Source: Microbacteriaceae bacterium
GTDB lineage: Bacteria; Actinomycetota; Actinomycetes; Actinomycetales; Microbacteriaceae
Assembly (NCBI GenBank): GCA_025463565.1
Contig: JAODAT010000143.1
Coordinates: forward strand, 1 to 55,221
Direction of reading: 5' to 3'
DNA length: 55,221 nucleotides
Part shown: in pieces, positions 1-8,746 of the stretch
How positions within the stretch are numbered: the first letter of the stretch is position 1
Layout: the number at the start of each line of letters is the position of its first letter
Notes under the pieces: generated by a model
The model's database searches: none
What the model was told of the DNA's origin: nothing
What the model saw: the letters and a program-made list of their open reading frames with translations, nothing else
Program-made: the position numbers and the translations under genes

Positions 1-120
<120 letters not shown>

Positions 121-142
121 CTATGGCACTAGCATCGAAGCG

Positions 143-2008
143 ATGGCGAATCACCCACTCATCCCGCACCATGACGGGTCGCCGCTGTATGTGTCATCGC
201 AGACGCCGGCGCTGGGCGACGCCGTCAGGGTTCGCGTGCGCATTCCCGCCGACTTCGGCCCGGTCGTCACCGTGCACACGCGCTCCAACCCCGACCACGA
301 GCCGCGATTCCAGGTGGCTACCCTCGTCGCCACCGTGGACGGCTGGGACTGGTGGGAGGCCGAGATCGAGATCGAGAACCCGGTGCACCGCTACCGCTGG
401 TTGTTCGAGCTCGACGACCACCGCACGATGTGGTTGAACGCGACGGGGCTGCACACCATCGAGACCGTGGATGCGGAAGACTTCCGGCTCGTCACCTGGC
501 CCGCTGCGCCCGAGTGGGCATCCGGTACCGTGCTGTACCAGATCTTCCCCGACCGCTTCGCGCGTTCTGAGGCCGCGGATGACCGCGAGCTTCCGGCCTG
601 GGCCGAACCGGCCGCCTGGACCGACCCTGTCATCTACGTCGGTCCCGACACCCCGCGGCAGTTCTACGGTGGTGACCTGCTCGGCATCCAGGAGCACCTC
701 GACCACCTGGAGCGGCTCGGCGTCACCATGATCTACCTGACGCCGGTGTTCCCCGCGCAGTCGAACCACCGGTACGACGCGCTGTCGTTCGACTTCGTTG
801 ATCCCCTGCTCGGCGGGGATGATGCCCTTGCGTCGCTGGTCGTTGCGGCGCATCACCGCGGGCTGAAAGTGATCGGCGACCTCACCTCCAACCACAGCGG
901 CGACGCGCACGAGTGGTTTCGGGCATCCCACCTCAACCCGGGCGCGCCGGAGAGCGAGTTCTACTACTGGCTCGACGCCGAGCAGGCGCACTACGTGTCG
1001 TGGCTAGGGGTGCCGTCGCTACCCAAGTTCAACTGGAACTCGTACGAGCTGCGCCGCCGCTTCATCCACGGCACGGACTCCGTGGTGTCGAAGTGGCTGC
1101 GGCCGCCGTTCTCGCTCGACGGCTGGCGCATCGACGTGTCGAATATGACCGGCCGCTACCTGGACCAGGATCTCAACCAGCAGGTGCGACGTATCATCCG
1201 CGACACGATGGTGGAGGCGAACCCCGACACGATCCTGCTGGGGGAGTCGACCAACGACGCGGCGCCCGACTTCGACGGCGACTCCTGGCACGGGGCCATG
1301 ACCTACGCCAACTTCACCCGGCCGATCTGGGGATGGCTGTCGCAGCCGGGATCGTCGGCGAACGGTGGCATCGGCATGGCCCTCACACACATTCCGGTGT
1401 ACTCCGGCGAGGAGGTCTACCAGGCGCACCTGCGGTTCACGGCGGCCTTCCCGTGGCGGGTGCGGCTGCACAACATGAACGCGCTCGACACGCACGACAC
1501 CCCGCGCTTCCTGACCTCCGCGCTGCCGGGCACCGTGCCGGTGGCGTTCGGGCTCGCGGTGACGCTGCCGGGCATCCCGGTGGTGTTCGCGGGCGACGAG
1601 TTCGGGCTGACCGGCACCGACGGCGAGGATTCGCGTACGCCCATCCCGTGGGACCAGGTCTCCGAATCCGCCGACACCATCGAGCTCTACGCCTCGCTCA
1701 TCCACCTGCGCACCTCGCACGATGTGCTGAGCAACGGCGGAATCCGCTGGCTGCACGTCGGCGCCGAGGTGCTGGTCTTCGTGCGCGAGTCGGCTGATGA
1801 GTCGATCCTGGTCGTCGCCGCCCGCAGCACCTTCAGCGTGACCCTGCCGAAGGATGCCGTGGCCGGCCCCTATTCACTTCTGTACGGTGAGGTCGCCTTC
1901 GACGGCCGGAAGCTCAGCGGATCGGGCCCTTCGTTCGCGGCGTTCTCGCTGCCGGGCATCACGCTCCCCGACTTCGCCGACGTCGGCACGGTGCTCGCGC
2001 TCGAGTGA
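143..2008 (+). CDS. GH13 maltodextrin-degrading enzyme (neopullulanase / MalZ-like)
   Basis: About 621 aa. An N-terminal beta-rich domain (about residues 15-110, CBM34-like) precedes the (beta/alpha)8 catalytic barrel. All four GH13 signature regions are visible: DLTSNHSGD at about 246, DGWRIDVSN with nucleophile Asp331, LLGEST with acid/base Glu368, and DTHDTPRF with the transition-state pair His451-Asp452. The layout matches cytoplasmic neopullulanase, cyclomaltodextrinase or maltodextrin glucosidase, which act on short alpha-glucans. No signal peptide is seen. The frame is open back to 74 with other ATGs at 74 and 110, but those would overlap the divergent GH13 gene, so 143 is preferred; no strong ribosome site decides it. 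The gene lies outside the putative island and is probably core chromosome. GH13 membership is very sure; exact substrate is not. Confidence 0.9.
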   Translation: MANHPLIPHHDGSPLYVSSQTPALGDAVRVRVRIPADFGPVVTVHTRSNPDHEPRFQVATLVATVDGWDWWEAEIEIENPVHRYRWLFELDDHRTMWLNATGLHTIETVDAEDFRLVTWPAAPEWASGTVLYQIFPDRFARSEAADDRELPAWAEPAAWTDPVIYVGPDTPRQFYGGDLLGIQEHLDHLERLGVTMIYLTPVFPAQSNHRYDALSFDFVDPLLGGDDALASLVVAAHHRGLKVIGDLTSNHSGDAHEWFRASHLNPGAPESEFYYWLDAEQAHYVSWLGVPSLPKFNWNSYELRRRFIHGTDSVVSKWLRPPFSLDGWRIDVSNMTGRYLDQDLNQQVRRIIRDTMVEANPDTILLGESTNDAAPDFDGDSWHGAMTYANFTRPIWGWLSQPGSSANGGIGMALTHIPVYSGEEVYQAHLRFTAAFPWRVRLHNMNALDTHDTPRFLTSALPGTVPVAFGLAVTLPGIPVVFAGDEFGLTGTDGEDSRTPIPWDQVSESADTIELYASLIHLRTSHDVLSNGGIRWLHVGAEVLVFVRESADESILVVAARSTFSVTLPKDAVAGPYSLLYGEVAFDGRKLSGSGPSFAAFSLPGITLPDFADVGTVLALE

Positions 2009-2075
2009 CCCGCTTCGCGGGGCTGCGCTTTCAAAGCGGGCGAGGCCCGCTTAAGCGGGTCGAGCTTGTCGAGAC
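2009..2075. terminator. Clustered hairpins after the GH13 gene, possible terminator
   Basis: Directly after the GH13 stop codon are three inverted repeats: CCCGCTTCGCGGG at 2009-2021, AAGCGGGC-GAG-GCCCGCTT at 2034-2052, and GGTCGAG-CTTGT-CGAGACC near 2057-2075. The second is an 8-bp perfect stem with a 3-base loop. None is followed by a clear T-run, so this could be a weak terminator or a dispersed intergenic palindrome. It separates the GH13 gene from the tRNA pair. Confidence 0.45.
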
Positions 2076-2160
2076 CTCACCGACGTAATACCCACCCGCG
2101 CCGCGATGCTATTCTCTAACGGTGCCAAAATCGGGCGCGGTACGCTCGCGCCCAGTTTTC

Positions 2161-2232
<72 letters not shown>

Positions 2233-2258
2233 CGCGCATCCTTCACTCGGATGCACCC

Positions 2259-2332
2259 GGCGGGGTAGCTCAGGTGGTTAGAGCACACGGCTCATAATCG
2301 TGGTGTCGCGGGTTCGAGTCCCGCCCTCGCTA
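2259..2332 (+). tRNA. Elongator tRNA-Met (anticodon CAT), island integration target
   Basis: The acceptor stem GGCGGGG pairs with CCTCGCT using two G-U wobbles. The anticodon stem is CACGG/TCGTG with loop CTCATAA, so the anticodon is CAT. The T arm is GCGGG-TTCGAGT-CCCGC and the discriminator is A at 2332. It lacks the GGG/CCC anticodon stem of initiator tRNA, so it is the elongator. The next base is C but a full CCA is not encoded. The 3' part from 2287 to 2333 recurs at 54618-54664, so this gene appears to be the attachment site of the 52-kb element that follows. The 3' part of the present tRNA may therefore have been donated by the element. Confidence 0.92.
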
Positions 2333-2333
2333 C
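2287..2333 (+). repeat. Left attachment repeat (attL-like) inside tRNA-Met
   Basis: A 47-bp stretch covering the anticodon arm, variable loop, T arm and 3' acceptor strand of tRNA-Met. It is repeated in the same orientation at 54618-54664 with one mismatch (A2297 versus T54628), including 36 identical bases from 2298 to 2333. tRNA 3' halves are the classical attB sites of tyrosine recombinases. The location and the preserved tRNA fit attL of an integrated element. Confidence 0.8.
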
Positions 2334-2480
2334 TTCTTCTTTTGAGTGTCTGACCACATCTGCAGAAATGGCTGCGTCGTTCAAACGCTTTCCAACTGCG
2401 TTCCTCATGCGTTACGTGATCAAGTCGCCTGACGTCGATTCGGATACGGTGCGCGTTCCTCTTCCAGATATGATTCCTTC
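2334..2480. promoter_or_regulatory. Region upstream of the IclR gene with repeated GCGTTCCTC
   Basis: This 147-bp gene-free stretch is the left edge of the island. GCGTTCCTC occurs twice (2398-2406 and 2453-2461). The first eight bases recur at 3317-3324, inside the palindrome GAACGCGTTC (3313-3322) upstream of the FAD monooxygenase. The spacing makes them possible IclR operators. I see no clear -35/-10 pair, and the number of copies is too small to be firm. Confidence 0.3.
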
Positions 2481-3257
2481 ATGCAGAACAACACCGAGGG
2501 CGCGACGACCGAGAACACGACGCCGTACGCCGTCGAATCGGTGATCAATGCCGCCAGAATTCTGCTGATGCTGCGAAGCACCCGGGCGCTCCAGGTCGGG
2601 CAGGTCGCCGACGAACTGGGCGTCGCCCGGTCGACCGCCCACCGTCTGCTGACCACACTGCAGTCGCAGGGCCTTCTCGCCCAGGCCGCAGCACGACGTG
2701 CGTACACTCCCGGGCCGGCGCTGGTGGAGATAGGCGCAAGCGTCGTTGGTGCCGTATCGCTTCGCGAGCTTGCGCAGCCGATCCTCGAGCGTGTCGCGCA
2801 CGACACCGGTGAGACCGCTCACCTACTCGTGCTCCACGGAACCGAGGTCGTGTTCGTGGACGGTGTGGAGGGCCGCCATGCGATTCGCGCCGCGACCCGC
2901 GTGGGCGAACGCGAACTAGCGCATGTCTCCGCGGGCGGCAAGGCCCTGCTCGCTGAACTGTCCGAGGAAGAGCTCGACCGCCGTTATCCCGACGAGAAGC
3001 TGTCTGGCGGTACGGACAGCGCGATCGGTACGCGCACGCAGCTGAAGTCGGAGCTCGCCCGAATCCGCGAGGATGGTTTCGCGGTCAACCGCTCCGAGTC
3101 AGAAGCGGGCCTGTGCGCAGTCTCGGTGGCCATCCATGACGCCGGCGGCTCCGCCATCGGGGTGATCAGCATCTCCGGCCCGTCGATGCGACTCCTCGAG
3201 CGGGTCGATGAGCTCGCGGGCGGCCTTCGCGCCAGGGTCGCCGACCTCAACACCTAG
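2481..3257 (+). CDS. IclR-family transcriptional regulator
   Basis: 258 aa with the IclR layout. An N-terminal winged helix-turn-helix spans about residues 17-75; its recognition region VGQVADELGVARSTAHRLLTTL is typical. The C-terminal effector domain spans about residues 85-255 and contains the usual HVSAGGKALLA segment. IclR proteins bind small carboxylates or aromatic metabolites and often control the adjacent catabolic operon as repressors or activators. Here the gene points the same way as, and lies 88 bp upstream of, the FAD monooxygenase gene. It is the only regulator in the first cluster, so it is the likely pathway regulator. The ATG at 2481 has no strong Shine-Dalgarno. The effector cannot be read from the sequence. 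Confidence 0.93.
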   Translation: MQNNTEGATTENTTPYAVESVINAARILLMLRSTRALQVGQVADELGVARSTAHRLLTTLQSQGLLAQAAARRAYTPGPALVEIGASVVGAVSLRELAQPILERVAHDTGETAHLLVLHGTEVVFVDGVEGRHAIRAATRVGERELAHVSAGGKALLAELSEEELDRRYPDEKLSGGTDSAIGTRTQLKSELARIREDGFAVNRSESEAGLCAVSVAIHDAGGSAIGVISISGPSMRLLERVDELAGGLRARVADLNT

Positions 3258-3345
3258 GTCATCACGGCGACCAGGAGGTTGCCGGGGAGAACTCTGCTTG
3301 TTATGATAGGGTGAACGCGTTCCTACTAGCAGAACAGGGTAGTTC

Positions 3346-4884
3346 GTGAGCGAGTTCGATGTAGATATCGTCATTGCGGGAGCTGGACCATCCGGCCTGA
3401 TCGTCGGAAGCGAGGCCGCGGTCGGTGGCGCTCGTGTTGTGATCCTCGAGAAGCGGGATGGGCCGACCTGGTCGAGGGCCGGGACGGTGGGTCCGCGTGT
3501 TCTTGAGATACTTGAGTCGCGAGGAATCGTCGACCGTATCCTCAAGCGCGCCAACGAGCTTCACACCGACCCGCACAGCCGCAAGGGGATCTGGGCCGGC
3601 ATCCGGCCGATCCACTACGACCATATCGACAGCAAGTATCACTACGTGCTCATGTTCGCGCAGAAGGAGCTCGAGAAACTCCTGGCAGAGTGGGTCGAGG
3701 AGAACGGCGGCGAGATCCGCCTGCATTCCGAGGTCACCGGGTTCACGCAGGATGAGGATGGCGTTACTGTCCGCTACACGGACCCCGAGGGTGAGAAGAC
3801 GATTCGCGCCCGCTATCTGGTGGGTGCCGACGGCAGCAAGAGTTCCGTGCGTACGGCGGCGGGCATCGCTTGGGAGGGAACGCCGGCCCACCGCGTCGCG
3901 GTGAACGTTGATGCCCTCATCGACAACCCGCACGAAGACAATCTCACGGTCGGAAGCAATCCGAACGGCTGGGCGATGACCTACCCGCTGCGCGACGGAG
4001 TCACCCGCTTCGCCTATATCGACGCGCTGACCACCGGTGACTCGCCCGACCAACCGCTCGGGCTGGAGGAGGCCAAGGCTGCGCTTCGGCGGGTCCATGG
4101 CTCTGACTACGGAATCACCGAGGTCGATGCCATCAACCGCTTCCACGACGCGTTGTATATGGCGGAGCGCGTTCGCGACGGCAGGGTGTTCCTCGTTGGC
4201 GAGTCCGTGCGCGTGCACTACCCGGCCTCCGGCGTCGGAATGAACTTCGCCATCCAGGATGCTTTCAACCTCGGCTGGAAGCTCGCGGCCGCGGCCATCG
4301 ACCGTGCCCCCGAATGGCTCCTCGACAGCTTCGCGAGCGAACGCGTGCCGGAGATTAACAAGCTGTTGGATGACGTGCGTCGCCAGCTTGCCATTCAGTT
4401 CAACTTCGACGAGGAGCACCAGGCGCTCAAAGCATTCCTCGAGAACGAGGTGCTGCCGTCGGCAGAGGTGAACCAGAAGATTGCGGAGAATCTCACCGGC
4501 CTGAGTGCCGCGTATCCGGCACAGGCGGGAAGCGCGTGGATCGTCGGGCGCCGCCTCGCAGACCTGCCCGTTCTGGAGTCGCGTCGCGACGGCGACTCGG
4601 TGATGGACCTCCTGATCAACCAGGAATTCCTCCTACTCGACCTCGTCGGCGGGGTCGGGCTACCGGTGGTGGCCGACGGCGTGCGCGTCGTCACGGCATC
4701 GGTCGACCCCGGAGACCGGGCTTCGCTTGCCGGGCTCGCGTCCGTCCTGGTTCGACCGGACGGTCACGTAGCCTGGGCGAGCGAACGATCCCTCGCCGAG
4801 ACTCTCCCGGAGGCGGAGATTCGCGAGTGGCTCAACCTCGCTGCTGACGCTCCCGTTTTCGTGAAAGCCGGCGTCTCCGCGTGA
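3346..4884 (+). CDS. FAD-dependent aromatic-type monooxygenase
   Basis: 512 aa, class A flavoprotein hydroxylase of the p-hydroxybenzoate hydroxylase / MhpA group, using NAD(P)H and O2 to hydroxylate an aromatic ring. The FAD-binding GAGPSG is at residues 12-17 with the strand-2 Glu35. The DG motif VGADGSKSSVR is near 158-168. The third FAD motif near 280-300 reads GESVRVHYPASGVGMN; the usual Asp of the GD motif is Glu here. A C-terminal thioredoxin-like domain (about 400-512) matches the larger members such as MhpA and phenol hydroxylase. GTG start. The stop overlaps the start of the next gene by 4 bp, so the two are coupled. It probably performs the ring hydroxylation that prepares the substrate for the extradiol enzyme encoded at 16.3-17.2 kb. 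Confidence 0.9.
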   Translation: MSEFDVDIVIAGAGPSGLIVGSEAAVGGARVVILEKRDGPTWSRAGTVGPRVLEILESRGIVDRILKRANELHTDPHSRKGIWAGIRPIHYDHIDSKYHYVLMFAQKELEKLLAEWVEENGGEIRLHSEVTGFTQDEDGVTVRYTDPEGEKTIRARYLVGADGSKSSVRTAAGIAWEGTPAHRVAVNVDALIDNPHEDNLTVGSNPNGWAMTYPLRDGVTRFAYIDALTTGDSPDQPLGLEEAKAALRRVHGSDYGITEVDAINRFHDALYMAERVRDGRVFLVGESVRVHYPASGVGMNFAIQDAFNLGWKLAAAAIDRAPEWLLDSFASERVPEINKLLDDVRRQLAIQFNFDEEHQALKAFLENEVLPSAEVNQKIAENLTGLSAAYPAQAGSAWIVGRRLADLPVLESRRDGDSVMDLLINQEFLLLDLVGGVGLPVVADGVRVVTASVDPGDRASLAGLASVLVRPDGHVAWASERSLAETLPEAEIREWLNLAADAPVFVKAGVSA

Positions 4885-5681
4885 GCGATCGACCCGGTGC
4901 CGGCTTCGAGCGGAGCAGCGTCGAGGTCTTCGGTCACGAGGTGCTGATCAGCGAATCCGGCTCGGGTGACGACGTGCTCGTCATCTGTCCTGGCTCGGCC
5001 GGGTCGGATGCGAGCTGGGCGAAAGACATCCTCGCCGGCCGCCTGCGAGTGGTCGAACTGAACGGCCCCGGCTGGGGCGGAACGCCGCCCCTTCAGCACC
5101 GGATGGACCAGCGCGAGCTCGCGGTCATCATGGCTGCGGCTGTTGAAAAGCTCGGTGTCACGCGCTATCACCTGCATGGTGCGTCGATGGGCGGGGTTAC
5201 TGTCCTGTGGCTTGCCGCGCAGTTCCCCGAGCGGGTTCGGACGCTGAGCCTGGAGGGCGACATGAACTTCGTCCGGCCGAAGGATCTGGTCAGTCCGGAG
5301 AACGGCGCAGTTCTCGCCGAGATGGTGGCGACGAACAATCCCGAGGGCAGCGGTTACCCGCGCGCCGCGCCGCATCCGCGCAAGCCTTGGGCCGACGACG
5401 AGTACATCCGGGGCCAGATGCGCAAGCGGATCCCGATGATGCGGATGCTGGACAACTCCCATCAGGACGAGCTGCAGCAACGGATGGCGCGCTTTGCCGT
5501 TCCGACGCTCGTTCTCCTGGGAGACCAGGACGAACTGCTTCTGCCCAGCCACCTCGACCGGTGGCGCGAACTACTGCCCAGCGTGGATACGCGACTGGTC
5601 GTCGGCGGTGCCCACGACATCCAGAACACCGAACCCGAAGTCCTTGCCGACGCGCTCGGTGGCTTCTTCTCCGGTCGCTAG
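4881..5681 (+). CDS. Alpha/beta hydrolase (meta-cleavage-product-hydrolase-like)
   Basis: 266 aa. The nucleophile elbow HGASMGG places Ser102. The acid is probably Asp217 in GDQDE and the base His245 in GGAHD, all in canonical order. There is a short cap between about 130 and 200. The GTG start overlaps the monooxygenase stop by 4 bp. In ring-cleavage clusters such hydrolases split C-C bonds of meta-cleavage products or open lactones and esters. Its coupling to an aromatic hydroxylase favours a pathway role, but C-C hydrolase and esterase or lactonase activity cannot be told apart here. The 3' end overlaps the convergent serine hydrolase gene by 4 bp. Confidence 0.88.
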   Translation: MSDRPGAGFERSSVEVFGHEVLISESGSGDDVLVICPGSAGSDASWAKDILAGRLRVVELNGPGWGGTPPLQHRMDQRELAVIMAAAVEKLGVTRYHLHGASMGGVTVLWLAAQFPERVRTLSLEGDMNFVRPKDLVSPENGAVLAEMVATNNPEGSGYPRAAPHPRKPWADDEYIRGQMRKRIPMMRMLDNSHQDELQQRMARFAVPTLVLLGDQDELLLPSHLDRWRELLPSVDTRLVVGGAHDIQNTEPEVLADALGGFFSGR

Positions 5682-6778
5682 CCCAGCGCCTTCGCAGCGA
5701 GGGCAGAGAGTTCGCGCGAGCGCCCGTGGAACGTGCCGCCTGGCGGGAACACCACCGTGTTCGTGAGGAACGCGAAGGAGAGACCGGTGGCCGGGTCGGC
5801 CCAGGCCACCTGGCCGCCCTGGCCCTGATGGCCGAACGCGAGCTCGGAAACGTGAGGCCCGAAGAAGGTGCGCTCGCCGTACCGCTCGGACGGGCTGCCC
5901 GCCTGCACGAATGACAGGGTGCGCCGCATCGGTCGCCCGGCCGGGTCCGGCAGCACGACACGCGTGCGATCGCGAGCGTCCGCGAGCATTTCGGGATTCC
6001 AGAGCTCTCCCGGATCGTGCAGGTATGCCTGGTAGAGCGCTGCGATTCCGGCAGCCGTGCCGACGCCGGCAACTCCGGGGGTGCCGAGCGCGAGGCCGGG
6101 GAGGGTGTCGAGCGCGTATGCCATCGGCTTGGTCAGCGCCGGGTCGGGCGTGTAGCCGTCCGCGTAGTTGCGGTGGAACAGAACGCTGGCCAGCGCCGAC
6201 TCTGACTCGCCCAGGCTCACCGTGACCGGTGTTCCGAGCCCGAGCGGCACAAGCACCTCGCTCCCGAGGAACTCGCGGAAGTCCCTGCCCGTTACCCGCT
6301 CGACCAGCTCGGCGAGCACCCAACCGGCGTTCACCGGATGGTACTCGTAGAACCCGGCCGGGCGGGGGAGCCGCCACGCCTCGAAGGCCGCGACCCGGGA
6401 GGAACGGTCGACGGCATCCGGGTAGTCGAGCGGCAGCCAGGCGAACCCCGAAACGTGCGTCTCCACCATTTCCACCGTGAGTTCGGGCTGCGTGCCGCCC
6501 ATGAACTCGGGGATGATCTCGACGATTCGGGTACTCGGGCTCAGGAGCCCGCGGTCGAAGAGGATCCAGAGTGCTGACTCGAACACGGTCTTCGTCACAG
6601 ACAACATGAGGATCGGAGTATCCGCTTTGGCGGCGCCGAATCCCTCCGACCAGATGACCTCGCCCTCGAACCCGACCGCGAGGGTGCAGCCTTCGGTGCC
6701 GCCGAATTCGAGCCCGACCTCGACCTCGTGGCGTGCGAGCACGCCGAGTCGATCGATGACCTTTTGATCAAGAGCCAA
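5678..6778 (-). CDS. Serine hydrolase of the beta-lactamase / EstB family
   Basis: 366 aa, class C beta-lactamase fold. The catalytic SVTK lies at residues 60-63 (nucleophile Ser60, Lys63), followed by the Tyr motif YHPVN at 146-150 in the form typical of EstB-type esterases rather than true beta-lactamases. No signal peptide is visible, which argues for a cytoplasmic esterase or amidase. It is the last gene of a minus-strand operon and its start overlaps the end of the acetoacetate-CoA ligase gene by 11 bp. In this setting it may hydrolyse an ester or lactone intermediate; the substrate is unknown. Confidence 0.88.
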   Translation of the reverse strand: MALDQKVIDRLGVLARHEVEVGLEFGGTEGCTLAVGFEGEVIWSEGFGAAKADTPILMLSVTKTVFESALWILFDRGLLSPSTRIVEIIPEFMGGTQPELTVEMVETHVSGFAWLPLDYPDAVDRSSRVAAFEAWRLPRPAGFYEYHPVNAGWVLAELVERVTGRDFREFLGSEVLVPLGLGTPVTVSLGESESALASVLFHRNYADGYTPDPALTKPMAYALDTLPGLALGTPGVAGVGTAAGIAALYQAYLHDPGELWNPEMLADARDRTRVVLPDPAGRPMRRTLSFVQAGSPSERYGERTFFGPHVSELAFGHQGQGGQVAWADPATGLSFAFLTNTVVFPPGGTFHGRSRELSALAAKALG

Positions 6779-8744
6779 TGGATTCTCCCTCTCGCCAGCG
6801 GCGCCCGTGCTCGACGAACGCTTGGATCAGTGACTGGTCGTCCACCGTCGCTGGGTTCACCGCGGTCGCCGGGTCGGCTCCCTGCACGATGCGCTTCAGC
6901 GGGATCTCGAGCTTCTTGCCCGTCTTGGTGTGCGGGATTCCGGTGACCTCGAACACATCGTCTGGGACATGCCGCGGCGACGCATTCTCGCGGATCACCT
7001 GACGAACGCGGGCGACGAGTTCCGCGTCGAGCGTTCCCGGCTCGCGCAGCGTGACGAACAGGGGCATCCAGTAGCCGCCATCGCCGTCCTCGACGCCGAG
7101 AACGAGCGACTCGACGATCTCCGGGAGGCTCTCGGCCGCCGCGTAGATATCCGCAGACCCCATTCGCACGCCATTGCGATTCAGCGTCGCATCCGATCGG
7201 CCGTGGATGACGACGCCACCGTTCGGGAACACCGAGATCCAGTCGCCCTGTCGCCACACTCCGGGGAACGTCGAGAAATAGGCATCCCGGTAGCGGGAGA
7301 AGTCGTCGTCGCCCCAGAGCCGGAGCGGCATGCTCGGCATCGGTTTCGTCACGACGAGCTCCCCGACCTGCCCGATGACCGGAGTGCCGTTCTCGTCCCA
7401 CGCCTCGACGGCGACCCCGAGATTGCGTGCGGAGAGGAGCCCGGCCCAGACGGGCACGAGCGGCGACCCACCCACGAAGGCGCCCACGACATCCGTTCCG
7501 CCGCTGACCGACCAGACCGGGATCGGGCCGAACTCGTCCCGCGCCCAGCGGTGAAGGTCGACCGGCAGCGGCGACCCGGTGGTGCCGATCGCGCGCAGGG
7601 CGGCGAGATCGAGTTTCGCCGACTCGAGGTCGGTGGCACGGGTGAGCTGAAGGAAGCTCGGGCTGGTCCCGAAATAGGTGACCTTCAGTGCGGCCACCAT
7701 CCGCCAGAGCGACACCACGTCGGGATAGCTCGGCGAACCGTCGAAGCAGACGATCGCCCCGCCCGTCGCGAGGGAGCAGACCAGGAGATTCCACATGACC
7801 CAGCTCGGCGAGGTGAACCAGAACATCAGGTCGTCGTCGCGGAGGTCCCAGTGCAGGCCGATCTGTTTCACGGCCTCGATCAGCACGCCACCGTGGCCGT
7901 GCACGAGTCCCTTCGGCAGCCCCGTCGTCCCCGAGGTGAACAGCACCCAGAGCGGGTCGGAGAATTCCACGTCTATAGCATGCACGGGCGGCACGCCGGT
8001 GAGTGCTGCATCCCAGGTGAGTACGTCATCGTCCACGTACTCGGCGTTCGCGTGGAGCCTCGGGATCACGATGGTCAGCGAGATGCTCGGAATCGCCGAC
8101 CGGAGTGCGGCTATCGCCTCCGCTCGGTCGTGCTCGGCGCCCCCGAAACGGTAACCGTCGGTGGCGATCAGCACGCGAGGGTCCAGCTGGCCGATCCGGT
8201 CGGCCGCGGCCTGCCAGGCATAGTCCTGCCCCACCGATGACCAGACCGCCCCGATCGACGCGGTGGCGAGCACGCCGACGATGGCCTCGGGGATGTTGGG
8301 GATGTAGCCCGCGACGACATCGCCCTTGACGATTCCCCGTTCGATCATCCGCCCGGCCAGTGCGGCGACGTCGCGACGGAGCTCGGCACGGGTCATCGTC
8401 CGCCTCTCACCCGCCTCATCGGCTCCGACGATCGCGATCGAATCGGGGTCACCCTGGGCAAGCAGGTATCCCGCGAAGTTGAGCCGACTGCCCGGAAACC
8501 AGCGCGTGCCCGGCATCGGAGCGCCGTCGGTGACGGCCGCGTCGGCTTCGAGTTCACCGAGCTCGAAGAACTCCCACACGTCGCGCCAGAACGCATCGGG
8601 GTCGCGCACCGACCATGCCCACAGGGAGTCGTAGTCCGTGAACGCAAAGTCGTGGCGCCGATTGGCGAACTCCATCAACTGGGCCATCCTCGGCTCAGGC
8701 CGGTTCGCGACAGCCGGGTCCCAGAGGAGTTCGTGCTCTGCCAT
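6768..8744 (-). CDS. Acetoacetate-CoA ligase (acetoacetyl-CoA synthetase)
   Basis: 658 aa, the usual length of acetoacetyl-CoA synthetases. It has an acetyl-CoA-synthetase-type N-terminus (residues 1-100, with FANRRHDFAFTDYDSLWAWS), the ATP loop LFTSGTTGLPKG at about 270-282 and the C-terminal HTKTGKKLEIPLKR near 605 that carries the adenylating lysine. The family makes acetoacetyl-CoA from acetoacetate, ATP and CoA in the cytoplasm. The gene is two hydrolase genes downstream of an FAH-family gene on the same strand. FAH-type cleavage can release acetoacetate, so the two steps fit together. The start is 2 bp beyond the stop of the upstream gene. Family is sure; a related short keto acid substrate is possible. 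Confidence 0.88.
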   Translation of the reverse strand: MAEHELLWDPAVANRPEPRMAQLMEFANRRHDFAFTDYDSLWAWSVRDPDAFWRDVWEFFELGELEADAAVTDGAPMPGTRWFPGSRLNFAGYLLAQGDPDSIAIVGADEAGERRTMTRAELRRDVAALAGRMIERGIVKGDVVAGYIPNIPEAIVGVLATASIGAVWSSVGQDYAWQAAADRIGQLDPRVLIATDGYRFGGAEHDRAEAIAALRSAIPSISLTIVIPRLHANAEYVDDDVLTWDAALTGVPPVHAIDVEFSDPLWVLFTSGTTGLPKGLVHGHGGVLIEAVKQIGLHWDLRDDDLMFWFTSPSWVMWNLLVCSLATGGAIVCFDGSPSYPDVVSLWRMVAALKVTYFGTSPSFLQLTRATDLESAKLDLAALRAIGTTGSPLPVDLHRWARDEFGPIPVWSVSGGTDVVGAFVGGSPLVPVWAGLLSARNLGVAVEAWDENGTPVIGQVGELVVTKPMPSMPLRLWGDDDFSRYRDAYFSTFPGVWRQGDWISVFPNGGVVIHGRSDATLNRNGVRMGSADIYAAAESLPEIVESLVLGVEDGDGGYWMPLFVTLREPGTLDAELVARVRQVIRENASPRHVPDDVFEVTGIPHTKTGKKLEIPLKRIVQGADPATAVNPATVDDQSLIQAFVEHGRRWREGESIGS

Positions 8745-8746
8745 GA

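Noticed and set aside
194..991. Long antisense frames inside the GH13 gene and many other genes
   Set aside because: In high-GC DNA antisense and shifted frames stay open by chance; these are Arg/Pro/Ala-rich, lack family motifs and overlap genes with clear catalytic motifs.
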